From: Hofstenia miamia
Lineage: Eukaryota; Xenacoelomorpha; Acoela
Direction of reading: 5' to 3'
Assembly: GCA_004352715.1 (NCBI GenBank)
Contig: SCFE01000101.1
Span: 1,486,242-1,550,241, forward strand
Length of the DNA stretch: 64,000 nucleotides
Of this stretch, positions 20,471-32,336 are shown one piece after another. The translations under genes and the position numbers were made by a program. Below the pieces are notes generated by a model, which saw nothing but the letters and a program-made list of their open reading frames with translations, was not told the origin of the DNA and searched no databases. Position 1 is the first letter of the stretch, and each line of letters starts with the position of its first letter.

Positions 20471-22147
20471 ATTAGTGATGCAAGGAAAGTGGAAATTATA
20501 ATCAAACCTCATTTCAGTGTTTGTCATGTGTGTATATATAGATAGATAGGCATTAATCCACCAGTTGATACGCTTGGAGACAGATCAGCCATGAGCTGGT
20601 GTTAGTGATGCAAGGAAAGTGGAAATTATAATCAGACCTCATTTGAGTGTTTGTCATGTGTGTATATATAGATAGGCATTAATCCACCAGTTGATACGCT
20701 TGGAGACAGATCAGCCATGAGCTGGTGTTAGTGATGCAAGGAAAGTGGAAATTATAATCAGACCTCATTTCAGTGTTTGTCATGTGTGTATATATAGATA
20801 GATAGGCATTAATCCACCAGTTGATACGCTTGGAGACAGATCAGCCATGAGCTGGTGTTAGTGATGCAAGGAAAGTGGAAATTATAATCAGACCTCATTT
20901 CAGTGTTTGTCATGTGTGTATATATAGATAGATAGGCATTAATCCACCAGTTGATACGCTTGGAGACAGATCAGCCATGAGCTGGTGTTAGTGATGCAAG
21001 GAAAGTGGAAATTATAATCAGACCTCATTTCAGTGTTTGTCATGTGTGTATATATAGATAGATAGGCATTAATCCACCAGTTGATACGCTTGGAGACAGA
21101 TCAGCCATGAGCTGGTGTTAGTGATGCAAGGAAAGTGGAAATTATAATCAGACCTCATTTCAGTGTTTGTCATGTGTGTATATATAGATAGATAGGCATT
21201 AATCCACCAGTTGATACGCTTGGAGACAGATCAGCCATGAGCTGGTGTTAGTGATGCAAGGAAAGTGGAAATTATAATCAGACCTCATTTCAGTGTTTGT
21301 CATGTGTGTATATATAGATAGATAGGCATTAATCCACCAGTTGATACGCTTGGAGACAGATCAGCCATGAGCTGGTGTTAGTGATGCAAGGAAAGTGGAA
21401 ATTATAATCAGACCTCATTTCAGTGTTTGTCATGTGTGTATATATAGATAGATAGGCATTAATCCACCAGTTGATACGCTTGGAGACAGATCAGCCATGA
21501 GCTGGTGTTAGTGATGCAAGGAAAGTGGAAATTATAATCAGACCTCATTTCAGTGTTTGTCATGTGTGTATATATAGATAGATAGGCATTAATCCACCAG
21601 TTGATACGCTTGGAGACAGATCAGCCATGAGCTGGTGTTAGTGATGCAAGGAAAGTGGAAATTATAATCAGACCTCATTTCAGTGTTTGTCATGTGTGTA
21701 TATATAGATAGATAGGCATTAATCCACCAGTTGATACGCTTGGAGACAGATCAGCCATGAGCTGGTGTTAGTGATGCAAGGAAAGTGGAAATTATAATCA
21801 GACCTCATTTCAGTGTTTGTCATGTGTGTATATATAGATAGATAGGCATTAATCCACCAGTTGATACGCTTGGAGACAGATCAGCCATGAGCTGGTGTTA
21901 GTGATGCAAGGAAAGTGGAAATTATAATCAGACCTCATTTCAGTGTTTGTCATGTGTGTATATATAGATAGATAGGCATTAATCCACCAGTTGATACGCT
22001 TGGAGACAGATCAGCCATGAGCTGGTGTTAGTGATGCAAGGAAAGTGGAAATTATAATCAGACCTCATTTCAGTGTTTGTCATGTGTGTATATATAGATA
22101 GATAGGCATTAATCCACCAATTGATACGCTTGGAGACAGATCAGCCA
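20471..22147 (+). repeat. 130-bp satellite array, 13 units
   Basis: Unit starts (ttagtgatgcaagg) fall at about 20472, 20601, 20727, 20857 and then every 130 bp to 22027. The second unit is 126 bp because one gata is missing. Most units are identical. Each holds a tatatatagatagatagg core and ends with ggagacagatcagcc. Neighbours are an endonuclease fragment upstream and an unknown repeat downstream. Units are far too long and uniform for a CRISPR array and there are no spacers. Confidence 0.97.
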
Positions 22148-22169
22148 ATTAAAATATAGGCAATGTCCT

Positions 22170-22930
22170 AGGTGAATGACAGTCATGATGGATACACAGT
22201 ATTTAAATTGTATTAAATTTGATGAATTTTTTATAATATCTGTTAAACAATATAAGATGATAGCTGTGGACGCAGCAATAGTCCCATTTGAAAACAGTAG
22301 CTATCAATATTTTGAATATTATTGTAAAGTTATAAGAACACATTTTTTAAAAAGATGTGATGATATTACGTTATATGAAGTGAAGGCCTCATTTACCTCT
22401 TCAGGTGCATCACATAGAAGTTGCATCACACAAAAGTTGAATACCAAACTCCCCTCTTTTTCAACACCAAGGGGAATCTCGTGACAAATGCATCTGCTAT
22501 GGTATCAAAAATGCAAAAAAATTAGGCCTCCCTAGAGTTCATGCCACTAATGTCAAAAACATGTATTCTGAGCAGACTAAGGTCATTTTTCCTAATAGGG
22601 ACGACTCTAAAAAAATTGATGCCATTATGCTCTTAAGTAACATGGAGCATGTAGATGCCCAATACTATGAAACAGGGCATGGATCCGGAGAATTCTGCTG
22701 CCGAAATACTAAAATGTATTAGAGAGAGTACCATAGTAAAGTCTAATACAGAAGTTATCTCCTCAAATATAACTGAAATATAACTGAATGCGTGACAGCA
22801 AACTCGGAAATCCCTAAAAAAAGAGTTCTGCATGCAGAGAACATCCCTGAGGGTGAAGTAAGTGTAGTTCAGAATAAAATGAGGTCTAAAAGATCAAATC
22901 TACGAGCGAAAATATTTCTTGAGGATCGTT
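22170..22930 (+). repeat. Unknown dispersed family, copy 2 (partly open)
   Basis: Paralogue of 17290-17890. An open piece at 22176-22484 includes KYKMIAVDAAIVPFE-like sequence. A second piece at 22792-22977 holds EIPKKRVLHAENIPEGEVSVV and a basic KMRSKRSNLRAK patch. No domain is recognised. Because a SET-like fragment follows 250 bp downstream in the same orientation, the two may have belonged to one gene or element. Confidence 0.5.
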
Positions 22931-23180
22931 ATACTTTACAGGAAGAAATCTACAGCTATTGTGAAAAACACGGCTGAGGAGATAAAAGAATATCCTTAAT
23001 AGTTCTCATTAGTTGGGAACCCCAGCCAAATCGATTGTCGGAACAAAATTACAGAAAAGCACATCGAGGAAACAAAAGACTCTTATTGTGACCCAGAAAT
23101 GGATAAAGATAGTCATTGGCAATTCCACTGTTTGTGATGGTCTGGGGTTATAGCATCAAGCATGATAAAGAAACGAACCT

Positions 23181-23489
23181 GTGTTTGTGAATCATTGCTC
23201 TGAGGTTCTAACCTTCAAAGAAAGGGAGCAATTAAGAAACAACCTGAAGGACAGAAATGTCTACATTGTCGATTGCAAGGAACATAATTTGGCCTTCAAT
23301 GCTCAAGTTCCCTACAAATACCATTTCGAAAAATTTGGTCAAATGAGGAATCATTCAAGTTTCCCAAACCTGCATTTGGTCCTTGTAAGTGAAGTTCACA
23401 ACAACCATAAACTATGGCCAATGTTTCGTGTTGTCAAAGATATAGAAGCAGATGAACTCTTTTGGGATTATGGTGATAATCCGCAGTAA
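23181..23489 (+). pseudogene. SET-domain fragment (KMT5A/SET8-like), truncated
   Basis: The 102-residue frame ends with the catalytic half of a SET domain. YIVDCKEH stands at the Y..DA position. FGQMRNHSSFPNL matches the G+.INHS..PNL substrate-pocket motif. MFRVVKDIEADELFWDYGD matches the F A.+DI..GEEL.WDYG motif that closes the active site. The SET-N part is missing and upstream frames contain stops. The resemblance is closest to monomethylating SET8/KMT5A-type domains, by the short NHSxxPNL pattern and immediate DYGD end; that is a judgement by eye. No post-SET cysteines follow. Confidence 0.6.
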
Positions 23490-24477
23490 TTCCAAACTAC
23501 AGAATGTCAATTTACCTTGTTTAATTTTCACTTAGCGACTTTTAATTGCTAGTAAAATAGCAAGAATTCCTCATTTATACCATGATATACATCCTGTAAA
23601 TAAACTACTTTTGTAAATATTTTGAATAAAGTTTGAATTGTTTTTTCAAAAACATTTATATTTTTCTGTACATAAATATTTATCATGTTTATAATTAATT
23701 TTTTCGCATTTTGATGGAAATGCTTAATTCGAAACCCAAAAATGCAAAAAAACAAGAAGCCGACATTGGCATGTTCCACGTGGTGACTTTGGGTGATGCT
23801 TAGACCAATGGATTTAATAACCTTGCAAATACATGTGGTTAAGGGAATGCATCAACATCATCAGCTCTGGCTAAAGTTGTGCGAAATTAAATGTTGTTTA
23901 TATGTTGAATAAAACAAACATAGTTGTATAAGATTCTAAGCGCCAACCATGGTGTAAAGTTTCAATATCCTACCTTTTCAATAGTTTCAACTTCGGATAA
24001 TATAATATATAAACTAACAAATTTATTTGATGGTGAACAAATACAAAACATTTTAAAAATTTACCTTTTAACAAAGCATGATCACTGTGTTGCATTTGAG
24101 ACTTCGCTAATGATCTAAACACAAAAATCTCACATATTTGAAAACTATTAAATGAATTATTTTTACATAGCTGCACAGCAAAAATTCAATAAATTAAATA
24201 CAAGAGTTAATTAAACAATTCAATTCCAAGAAAATAGGCACACGAAGATAATTCATAGTTGCAACCATAATTATGAGAACATTTTTATAGAGTCACAAAG
24301 ATGTGGAAGACCACGTAACAATAAGATGGCAAGCAACTATAACAGAATGAGAACATTCAAGAGTGCAGTCCACAATATTACCAGTCTTCTCAATTTTCTC
24401 TCAAGTCACAAAGAATAGTTCTTTTAAAATGTCAATATTTTGTAGGAGTATCGCTATGACAAACTCTTTGTTTTAAC
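23490..24477. other. AT-rich stretch without recognised feature
   Basis: Only short chance frames. No repeat or motif could be supported. Confidence 0.4.
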
Positions 24478-25045
24478 TCAAATTCCTAGGGCTTCAGGAC
24501 CAGACCTGAACAGTACCATCCAGCTTTGCTGCGTTGGTAGCCCTAACTCAGGGATGGATCTCAATGATCTTCTATGCGCAATATAGCACTCTGGTGAAAG
24601 CCAAATAGCGCCTTAGCCTCTGGTTGATCAAGAGTTCTTTGCTGCCTCCTCGTGGCGAGATCCGGATAGTCAACCTAGTCCTTCGACTTAGTTGTCACGC
24701 TCCCTGTATGGGTTCATGTTTATGGCTGGTGAACAAAATGCTTACACCTCCCCTTAAGGGGAATCGGGAACCATAAGGAATGAGAAGAAACAGAGAGCAG
24801 ATCAAAGACCCGTTACTCCAAAGGTGTGGGGAATACAGGACTGCTAAACGCAAGCAGAGACGTCCTTTCCGCGCTAAGCACATTGGTTCTGTTCAATGTT
24901 TGATCTCTAAATGAGGAAAATACCCTTGAATCATTGGTTAACAATGATCTAGAGAGGCCTGGATTTGGTATTGTTGTGCGAGACACACCTTAAAGGTGAA
25001 GTGGCTAGGGAAGTGTCAAAAGGATACTACTTGTATAGTATTTTA
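24478..25045 (+). mobile_element. 5' part of a non-LTR retroelement with endonuclease start, copy 2
   Basis: Begins with the PRASGPDL-type module (third copy, 24478-24545). A GC-richer 5'-leader-like stretch follows (24550-24890). The endonuclease N-terminus comes last (24895-25045: FNV, stop, SLNEENTLESLVN), as at 20275. At about 25046 it is cut by a Helitron-like relic. Confidence 0.5.
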
Positions 25046-25046
25046 G

Positions 25047-27002
25047 ACATTAATGAAAATATTTAAACAGGAAATGATTACATTAATTATAGTAAAATCA
25101 ATGAAGACTTTGTATATGCAACTAATAATGACATAATAATTACATCAATTTTATTTAATGTGCAGATATACACAAATGATAGTGGAATGCTAGCTGCAAT
25201 GAATTGTCCTTATGTTAGAGATGATTCAAAAGTAATTTTTTAAAGAACAAATGATAATATATATTTTGAATATTTAGATTATAGAGGTGCTCCATGTAAA
25301 CTGAGTGAAAATACAATACTAACAGATTATGAATATGAACAATTGTTTAATAAAAAGGCATAGATAAATTATTTAATAAGACCAAATAATCTAGAAGATA
25401 TATGCTATGCTGAATTCATAGCTAACTATGATATAACATTTAAAAATTTAAAAAGTAAAATATCATGAAAATAGATAACTACTGTTATAGAAAAAGAATT
25501 AAAAATAATATCAGATAAGTCTACAGAGGATATAGAAATTATAGATGATATTATCTTTGAGAATTAACTTAATAAATTAGTTAAATCATTAAATAATGAT
25601 CAATCATACATAACAAATTATGTTGTCAAAAAAATTAAACAAAATGAAGTGATGTATTTGTTTCTGTCTGGAGAAGGTGGTGTTGGAAAAACTACAGTAA
25701 TAAAAGCAATATATAATATATTAACAAGGCACTTTAGAATAAAAGATCAAAATTTAGATAAGAAATATGTTCTGCTAACAGCTCCAACAGGAAAATGTCC
25801 TGTAAATATAGGTGGATACACATTGCAAGATCTTCAAAAATCCCAGTTTTAACTTCAATGAAGAATATTAAAGATTTAACATCATTAACATTAAACATTA
25901 AACAAAATAAGAAATAGATTTGCAAATTTAAAGTTACTAGTAGTAGATGAAATTTCATTAGTAGGATACAACTTCCTCAATGCTATAAATTTTAGAATGA
26001 AACAAACATTTCTTAGTGAAGAAGCATTTGGAGATATAAGTCTTAAATTATTTAATATCCATTCCGAAAAGGTCTCTTGAAAATAGATATTTCATACATA
26101 ACAGATGCTTATTCATGTGTGAAGAATATTAAAGATTTAACATCATTAACATTAAACAAAATAAGAAATAGATTTGCAAATTTAAAGTTACTAGTAGTAG
26201 ATGAAATTTCATTAGTAGGATACAACTTCCTCAAAGCTATAAATTTTAGAATGAATACAAACATTTCTTAGTGAAGTAACATATGGATGGAAAAGAAACC
26301 AACTACTTATGTGCAAGTAATAAAATAGTAGATTATATAAATCAAGAAATTATTGATCAACAGCAAGAGGTTATAATTGTAAAAGCAGTAGATTGTTATA
26401 ATAGAATTGTTGGTACAACAGATATTAATCAAATAAAACATGCTTTACAGAATAATATATTTGGTAATCTTAGCCCTGTTTTAAAACTTTGTAAAGGATT
26501 AATGTATAGCTTGACAATGAATTTATGTGTTAAAGATGGTTTAGCAAATGGAACACAGGGAATTTTGGAAGAAATAACAATTATAGATGATAATGTAACA
26601 ATTCTTTGGTTTAAGTTTGAATTGGAATTTAGTGGTAAACAATTACGAAAACAATACAAATCAAAATATAATAATTATATAAAAAGAGGAATAACACCCA
26701 TATTTAAGATTCAAGAAGGTTTCAAATTTGCAGAAAGGTTTAACATAGATGGTACAAGATTACAATTTCCAATTAAAATAAGTAATGCATTAACTGTACA
26801 TAAAAGTCAAGGTTCAACATTGGATAAAATTTGCATAAATTTAATTGGATGTAATAATGTTGAAGGACTACACTATGTAGCACTAAGCAGAGCAAGAAAT
26901 TTAAGATCAGTTGAGATCAAAAATTTAAACCTTGATAAATTAAGTTATAACAGAGATGCAGAAGATGTTATGAAGTTCTTTAGAATTAATAGAAAAATTT
27001 AA
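25047..27002 (+). pseudogene. Internally deleted and scrambled Helitron-like copy
   Basis: This is a short relative of the element at 48168-52975. It holds the second OTU-like domain (NDYINYSKINEDFVYATNND… HFEYLDY-like), then jumps over the whole zinc/Rep region to INYLIRPNNLEDICYAEF. It jumps again to the helicase start with Walker A SGEGGVGKTT (25660-25700). The MKNIKDLTSLTLN segment occurs twice (25857 and 26119). Before the second copy it is fused to DISYITDAYSCV, which belongs to the Rep two-tyrosine region. The C-terminal 239 residues (26283-27002) are open and include LTVHKSQGSTLDK and LHYVALSRARNL (helicase motifs V and VI). Rep catalytic residues are gone. Confidence 0.85.
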
Positions 27003-27495
27003 ATATTGGATTGAGATGGATTTCTCTCCAAGACAATATAGATATATTGAATTAAAATGTTTAAAAATTCTAAACAATTATTTTGAAAAATTCTAAAATA
27101 ATTAATTATAATGGTATAAATAATAACTTAAATTGATATTAAGCATTTAAAAGAAGAATAATAATCATTATAAATGTGGTCATCATAAAAAACATTTATT
27201 ACATTTCTAGTTTAAATTCCTGTCAGATAATTAGGTCAACTTTTACCTTTGCTTAAGTAATTTGTCTGTTTGTACTAATAAAAAATCATTTTTCTTATGA
27301 AAGTTTTAACACAGAATTTATTTTTTTTCATTTATTGGATTGAGATGGATTTCTCTCCAATCAAAATATTTTAATTCAATGACTTCAAATTATAGTACTC
27401 TTGGATATTACATTGATAATAAGGCTGATGTTCATTAATGTCTCCCATTATTTATAAACTGCGTCATTTTTAAACACTCAATAAAATGTATTAAT
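27003..27495 (+). mobile_element. Probable 3' flank of the Helitron-like copy with a repeated hairpin motif
   Basis: Noncoding. The motif tggattgagatggatttctctcca appears in pieces at about 27006 and 27335. It can fold into an imperfect hairpin (TGGA/TCCA plus GAGAT/ATTTC). A weaker relic sits near 27718. Helitron-like elements end in hairpins, so one of these may mark the 3' terminus; this is an inference. Confidence 0.35.
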
Positions 27496-28756
27496 GATTA
27501 CATCAGCCTTCTATTGAGTTGAGCTAGCTTTGCTCCTCTTTAAATAATGTTTTCCGCAACCCTGCATGAGTTCACACTGATGGGGGTTCACATGCTGTAT
27601 TAGGGCCCAAGTAATGCACATATTGAAACTTGTGAGTGTTAGTTTTACACGCAATGTTGATGATGTACATGCATTACTGCATTCATATGGAATAAACCTG
27701 GTGGGATGTCTGCAGGTTGAGATGGATTTCTCCTCTGCACTAAGGTCTGACTTTGTGTATTCCATTGAGTGCCAACTCATGCAGTGGTTGCAAATTCCTT
27801 TTGTACTGTTATTATTCCCCATGGTGCTAATTTTTTTTTTAGATTTCATCAACAGATAGGAATGCAGGCAAAAGAATTAAATATTTATAGTTAATTAGCT
27901 AAGGTCTCTTGGAATTGAGGTAAGATTTTCTTAACTCATATATTATTCAATTTACTTTTAAATGAATCACAGAATTGCCAAGTGAAAATTGCTGAATGGC
28001 TTGATGAGAAACCTAAACCTTTGATATTTGTTAGTGGTCATATCAAATTTGATTTTGCTTTAAATTTATCTTATAATTTCAAAATCTTTAAATTTCCTAT
28101 ATTTTTAATTTATACATTATCTTATTGCTCTTTTTATTCTATTACAATTTTTTTAAACTTTAGTGGATCATTGATCTCTTAATGATAAAAATTTTAACTC
28201 ATGCAGTTGTTACAAATTCATATTTAATTACTATAATCTACTATTTTGCTAATCTTTTTTTAGATTTCATCAAAGAATGCAGGTAGAATTATTCAATATT
28301 CTATTTTAAATGTATTATGCTTTTTAATATTCATATATTTATAAACTTTTTAATACTAAGAGCAAAAATTTTAAATACTTTCTAAGTATATTTGTAATTA
28401 TTTACAATTTTAGATAGTTTTGCAGGTTAGTTAAGTTGAACATTTCTTTAATTAATAGTCTGTTTAGTAGTTTCATTTTGTTTCAAATAAAAAATAATAC
28501 TATTCTTTTATTTTTACATCAGCATGAACATTTGACCTATAAGTTGAATGTGCATGCTATACAATCTCATGAATATTTTTTTTCTAAATAAATTATTGAA
28601 ATACAGTCTGAATATATTTGTAATTTTTTATTGAGTTTCAAGAATCTCATAGAAACAATTTATATTTTATCAATTTATTAATATAAATTGTAGTGACTAA
28701 TAAAAGTATTTGAAGCTTTTATCAATATTAGTATTCATCATATTTACCATCATTTA
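27496..28756 (+). repeat. AT-rich region with two diverged copies of a ~420-bp spaced repeat
   Basis: The boxes ctcatgcag(t)(g/t)gttgcaaatt and tttttagatttcatcaa..aatgcagg occur at 27778-27870 and 28199-28290. A ~65-bp part of the first (27776-27845) recurs in reverse at 56213-56270, next to the duplicated Helitron 5' end. That suggests it belongs to a Helitron-associated repeat. The short frames here are not convincing genes. Confidence 0.5.
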
Positions 28757-29920
28757 ACAAAAAAATTTGCTTACTCCATTTGATATTAATAATATACAGC
28801 TTAAGAGTTCACATTAGTTTAACAGTAGCAATACATCTCTAATCCCTTTGAACAAAGTGTTTTTTATAGTTAAAGCAATAAATTCCTTAATTTTTGTATA
28901 AATGCATAAACAAATATATTTTTATTCATCAGTTTTTATCTTGAAATTTCATGTTTTTAAATTTTTCATTCAACAGCATATATTTAAAGAAAAGATTGAC
29001 TTCAAATTTGCAAAAACAGAAAAAATAAAACTCACTGGAAAAGTCAATAAGATATAATTTTATTGTAAAAATTTCAAATTTTAGACCAAACTACCAAAAG
29101 TAAAATTATTTTCTTAGTTAAAGTTATAATGATACATTGAATTTTGCTTGGGCATATCCATATTTTAACAAATATTTCAGACAACCTTCCTTATCTATAT
29201 AAAGACAAAATAAATTTCATTCAAAAGTAAATGGTAGTGCATTCCTTTTGCAAAGCTTTAAATAAAATTTTGACTTAGTGTCACTTCCTCCAATTTGACT
29301 TTGAAATGAAATTTTAATTAAATAAAATAGATTAGAATGAAAAAACAATTTTTATGTGTGGTCTTATTTTCCAAAATGTTAAATGTTTAAAATGATTATA
29401 AAGTCATTGAAGTATTGGTGTGGCAACAATTAATGGGAGTCAGACCTCTTGAGACATTGATTAAGAAAGACCTGGAATCTGCAAAAATCTTCAATTGATT
29501 GGCTTACCATTTAAAATATGCATTATGCAGTAAATACAGAACTAGCCTGGCAACAATGAGTGAGAGTCAGCTCTCTCATGAAACCCCTGCACCTTAGCAG
29601 CTAATACTGGAGCACATTGCTCAAGGGGGACCAAGAATCTGGAAAAATCTCAAATCATTTTTTTGGTTTACCATTTCAAATATGCATTATACTGTAAATA
29701 AAGAACTAGGCTGGCAATACTTACTGAGAGTAAGCATTCTTATGAGACCCCTGCAGCTTATAGGTTAATACATGATCACATTACTTAGAACCAATCAAAT
29801 GGAAATGTCAATGCAAACTCAACCCATTCATAGTAGAACTAAGGAAGCAACTAACATTGCTATTTTAGCTGTGAAGCTAAAGATATAATAAAGATATATT
29901 ATTAGTTAAACCCATTCATA
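28757..29920 (+). repeat. Dispersed duplicated block, inverted partner at 60729-62071
   Basis: From acaaaaaaatttgcttactcc (28757) to ttagttaaacccatt (about 29920) the sequence is nearly identical to the reverse complement of 62071-60729. It includes the 160-bp tandem units and the caactaacattgctattttag segment. The partner has an additional internal duplication of the latter segment. No protein coding is evident. Confidence 0.9.
29390..29790 (-). repeat. Three tandem ~165-bp units with hairpin-forming core (SINE-like?)
   Basis: Each unit contains, on the minus strand, a ggtc(c) box, a small hairpin (GAGCAatgTGCTC type), gcaggggtttcatgagagag, and gactctcactcattgttgcc. Similar single or tandem copies occur on + at 58800-58930, 61080-61440 and 63550-63690. 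A tRNA-derived SINE was considered but no clear A and B boxes were found. Confidence 0.6.
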
Positions 29921-31765
29921 ATACTCTAAAATTCTTATATCCAATGTAGGATATTAATTAAGCATGAATACTAAGAAACATGAACTCCAATCAAATGAAA
30001 ATGTCTTTATCTTTGTTGTAAATTTTGGAACATTCTAAGTACACAAATCAAGTTTGTTTAATTTAAATTTCAAATAGAAATCAACCTGTTAAATAATTTT
30101 AATATTGCAAACAAGTAGCTTGCACATTTGGTGAGCTTGACTGATGATACCATATATCTACTTTTTAAAATGTATAGTGTATAGTCATTTTACAAAATTT
30201 TTAGCTAATATTTATTATACAATACATAAATCTAGTGGGAAAATACCTGCTAGATCAGGGAAATGACCCAACCTTACCCAGTCAGAAATTTAAAAAATAA
30301 ATGCAACAAGGGTTTTCAAGTACTCAGAATGTTAAGAACTCAAACTTTAATATGCTTGCAAAACTCAATCAGAAAAATCTCTGAAGTGAAATCATCAATT
30401 CTAACTCAAATATGATCAAAATCCATTTGAAAATACTGTAAAAATTGAAATATTATAAGTTTCAGTTTTTTATCAATTGAAAATAATTATTTTTTTGTTA
30501 AAAGCAAAATGTATTTGTAAATTAAAGTATTTTTTACTCTAAAAAACTCAGAATTAGAAAATACTTGATTGAACTCAGAATTTTCTTCAAAAGATACTTA
30601 AACTTGAAATCAAAATTTTAAACTCAGATCAAGTAACTCAAACTCAACTGCAAAAACCCTGAGTGAGTCTTTTAATGTACAATGTATCTTTTCCCTGATA
30701 TCTCTGGATTCAGCATATAAAATTGCATTACAAAATACTGTATAGTCATATTGAAAACTGTACCATAGTGTAAACATGAGTAAGGATAACAATAAAAATG
30801 AAAAACTGTTTTTTCAAATATTTATTTGAAAGCTTAGTATTGATATAAGGGTTGATCTTGTAGTTCTGGAAAGTGTGTACCATCCCCTATTATCAATCTT
30901 TCTGAGTATTATTGTATTTTATAGGAATATGTTCTACATGATTAATTCTTACATAATTAAGTTCTTACAACTATTATTGATGGCACAGATATATATTTGA
31001 GAATTTTTTATGCATAAAAATAATAAAGAGATTTATTTAAAATGTTACTTATATTAGAAAGGTGTGCAGGTTGAGCTTTAATTTGTGAAGATCAATTTAT
31101 GGTAATTGTTAATACATGTTTAAATAATTGTGTTCCAGATGCAATTGAATTGTTAATTTTTTTTTGAATAAAACATTTATTTGCTTTGTAGTTATTTTGA
31201 ATAAATATTAATTATTAAATATTTTTGTAGCAGAAATATATGTTCCCTTAAATATGATTTGGCTTTATATTGGAAAGCACAGCTGTGCATTAGTATAGAT
31301 TATTTTAATTTAATAGTAAATATTTTATTGTAACTTTTTTGTTTAATATTTATACATAGTTTATTTTTTTCTATCTCTGATGGCAATTCAACTCCTGTTG
31401 AGTCCTTACTTGCATTAATCACTTGAACAGCTTTTCAAGCATATTAGAATTGCACCAACAACCTGTTATAGGCATGACACCACTACACTGTTCATATGTT
31501 ATTTCACCTTAAAAGTGTATTACACTAATGTATAATTCCTAAGTAGTCAAATAATTCAGTTTAATCACAAAACTGTCTTTCAAATTTTAGAAATTTAGCA
31601 AAACACAAAAGAAACTTAGAGTGGCAATGGAAAAATTGGCTTAATTTCCAAAAAACAATAAATTTAATACAAAAAAATCCAAATAAATACAAAATAAATA
31701 AATTTCAGAGAATTAAAATTATTAATAGTAATAGTGTAGCATTTAATCATGCAGAACATTTTGCT
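29921..31765. other. AT-rich intergenic DNA, nothing recognised
   Basis: No coding pattern, RNA or repeat beyond low-complexity AT could be supported over about 1.8 kb. Confidence 0.4.
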
Positions 31766-31829
31766 GTAGGACTTATTCCAGTAGGATTTATTCCTGTATG
31801 ACTTATTCTTGTATGACTTATTCATGTTC
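31766..31829 (+). repeat. 15-bp minisatellite, four units (gtatgacttattcct type)
   Basis: Four adjacent imperfect 15-bp units lie directly before the inverted-repeat element at 31850. Confidence 0.85.
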
Positions 31830-31849
31830 TACATCAAAACAAAAGGGCG

Positions 31850-32336
31850 TACAGAGTTTACATCGACAAGAATTTACATAGACTAAAGAATTTACATCGA
31901 CTGAAATTTACATTCCCAGAATTTACATCGACTGGAGTATATATAATTGAATACACTTAAGTGTGAGATTGAACTTGGTTTGATGAATCTTAAGTTCAAC
32001 TTAATATGTAATATGTATGTAGTGCCTAGGCAGAAATTAGCGTTTTCTGGTCTGAGTTTGCATATATATGTTTTACCTAATTATTATTGCAAGAAATTTC
32101 TGAGCTCAATCAAATTTTACTAGAATTTTGAATTTCTTACACTAAAAGTTTTCATTTGTAATGAATAAACTGTATGTTCGAACGAATTTGAGTTCGGCTA
32201 TCAATATCTCTTCGAAATTTTTTCAATCGAGAAGCTATCAAATTCCTGGTCAATTTATATTCTGGTCGATGTAAATTCTGGTGGATGTAAATTCCTTAGT
32301 CGATGTAAATTCTGGTCGGTGTAAACTTTGTAGTAT
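31850..32336. mobile_element. ~490-bp inverted-repeat element (MITE or foldback-like)
   Basis: The left end (31850-31935, tacagagtttacatcgac…) is matched by the reverse complement of the right end (32246-32336, …ggtgtaaactttgta). Each ~85-bp end is itself built from four short units of agaatttacatcgac, so the ends are both inverted and internally tandem. The ~310-bp middle shows no coding. Repeated subterminal units suggest multiple binding sites for a transposase supplied elsewhere. Confidence 0.8.

Noticed and set aside
20471-22147. CRISPR-like regular spacing
   Set aside because: Units are 130 bp and identical throughout, without short repeats alternating with unique spacers; this is a satellite in a eukaryotic genome.
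27511-27859. Opposed 113- and 81-residue frames
   Set aside because: Part of this stretch is a dispersed repeat (27776-27845 recurs at 56213-56270); neither frame shows a domain.
29390-29790. tRNA gene or tRNA-derived SINE head
   Set aside because: Small hairpins are visible but no acceptable A box/B box pair or cloverleaf could be drawn.
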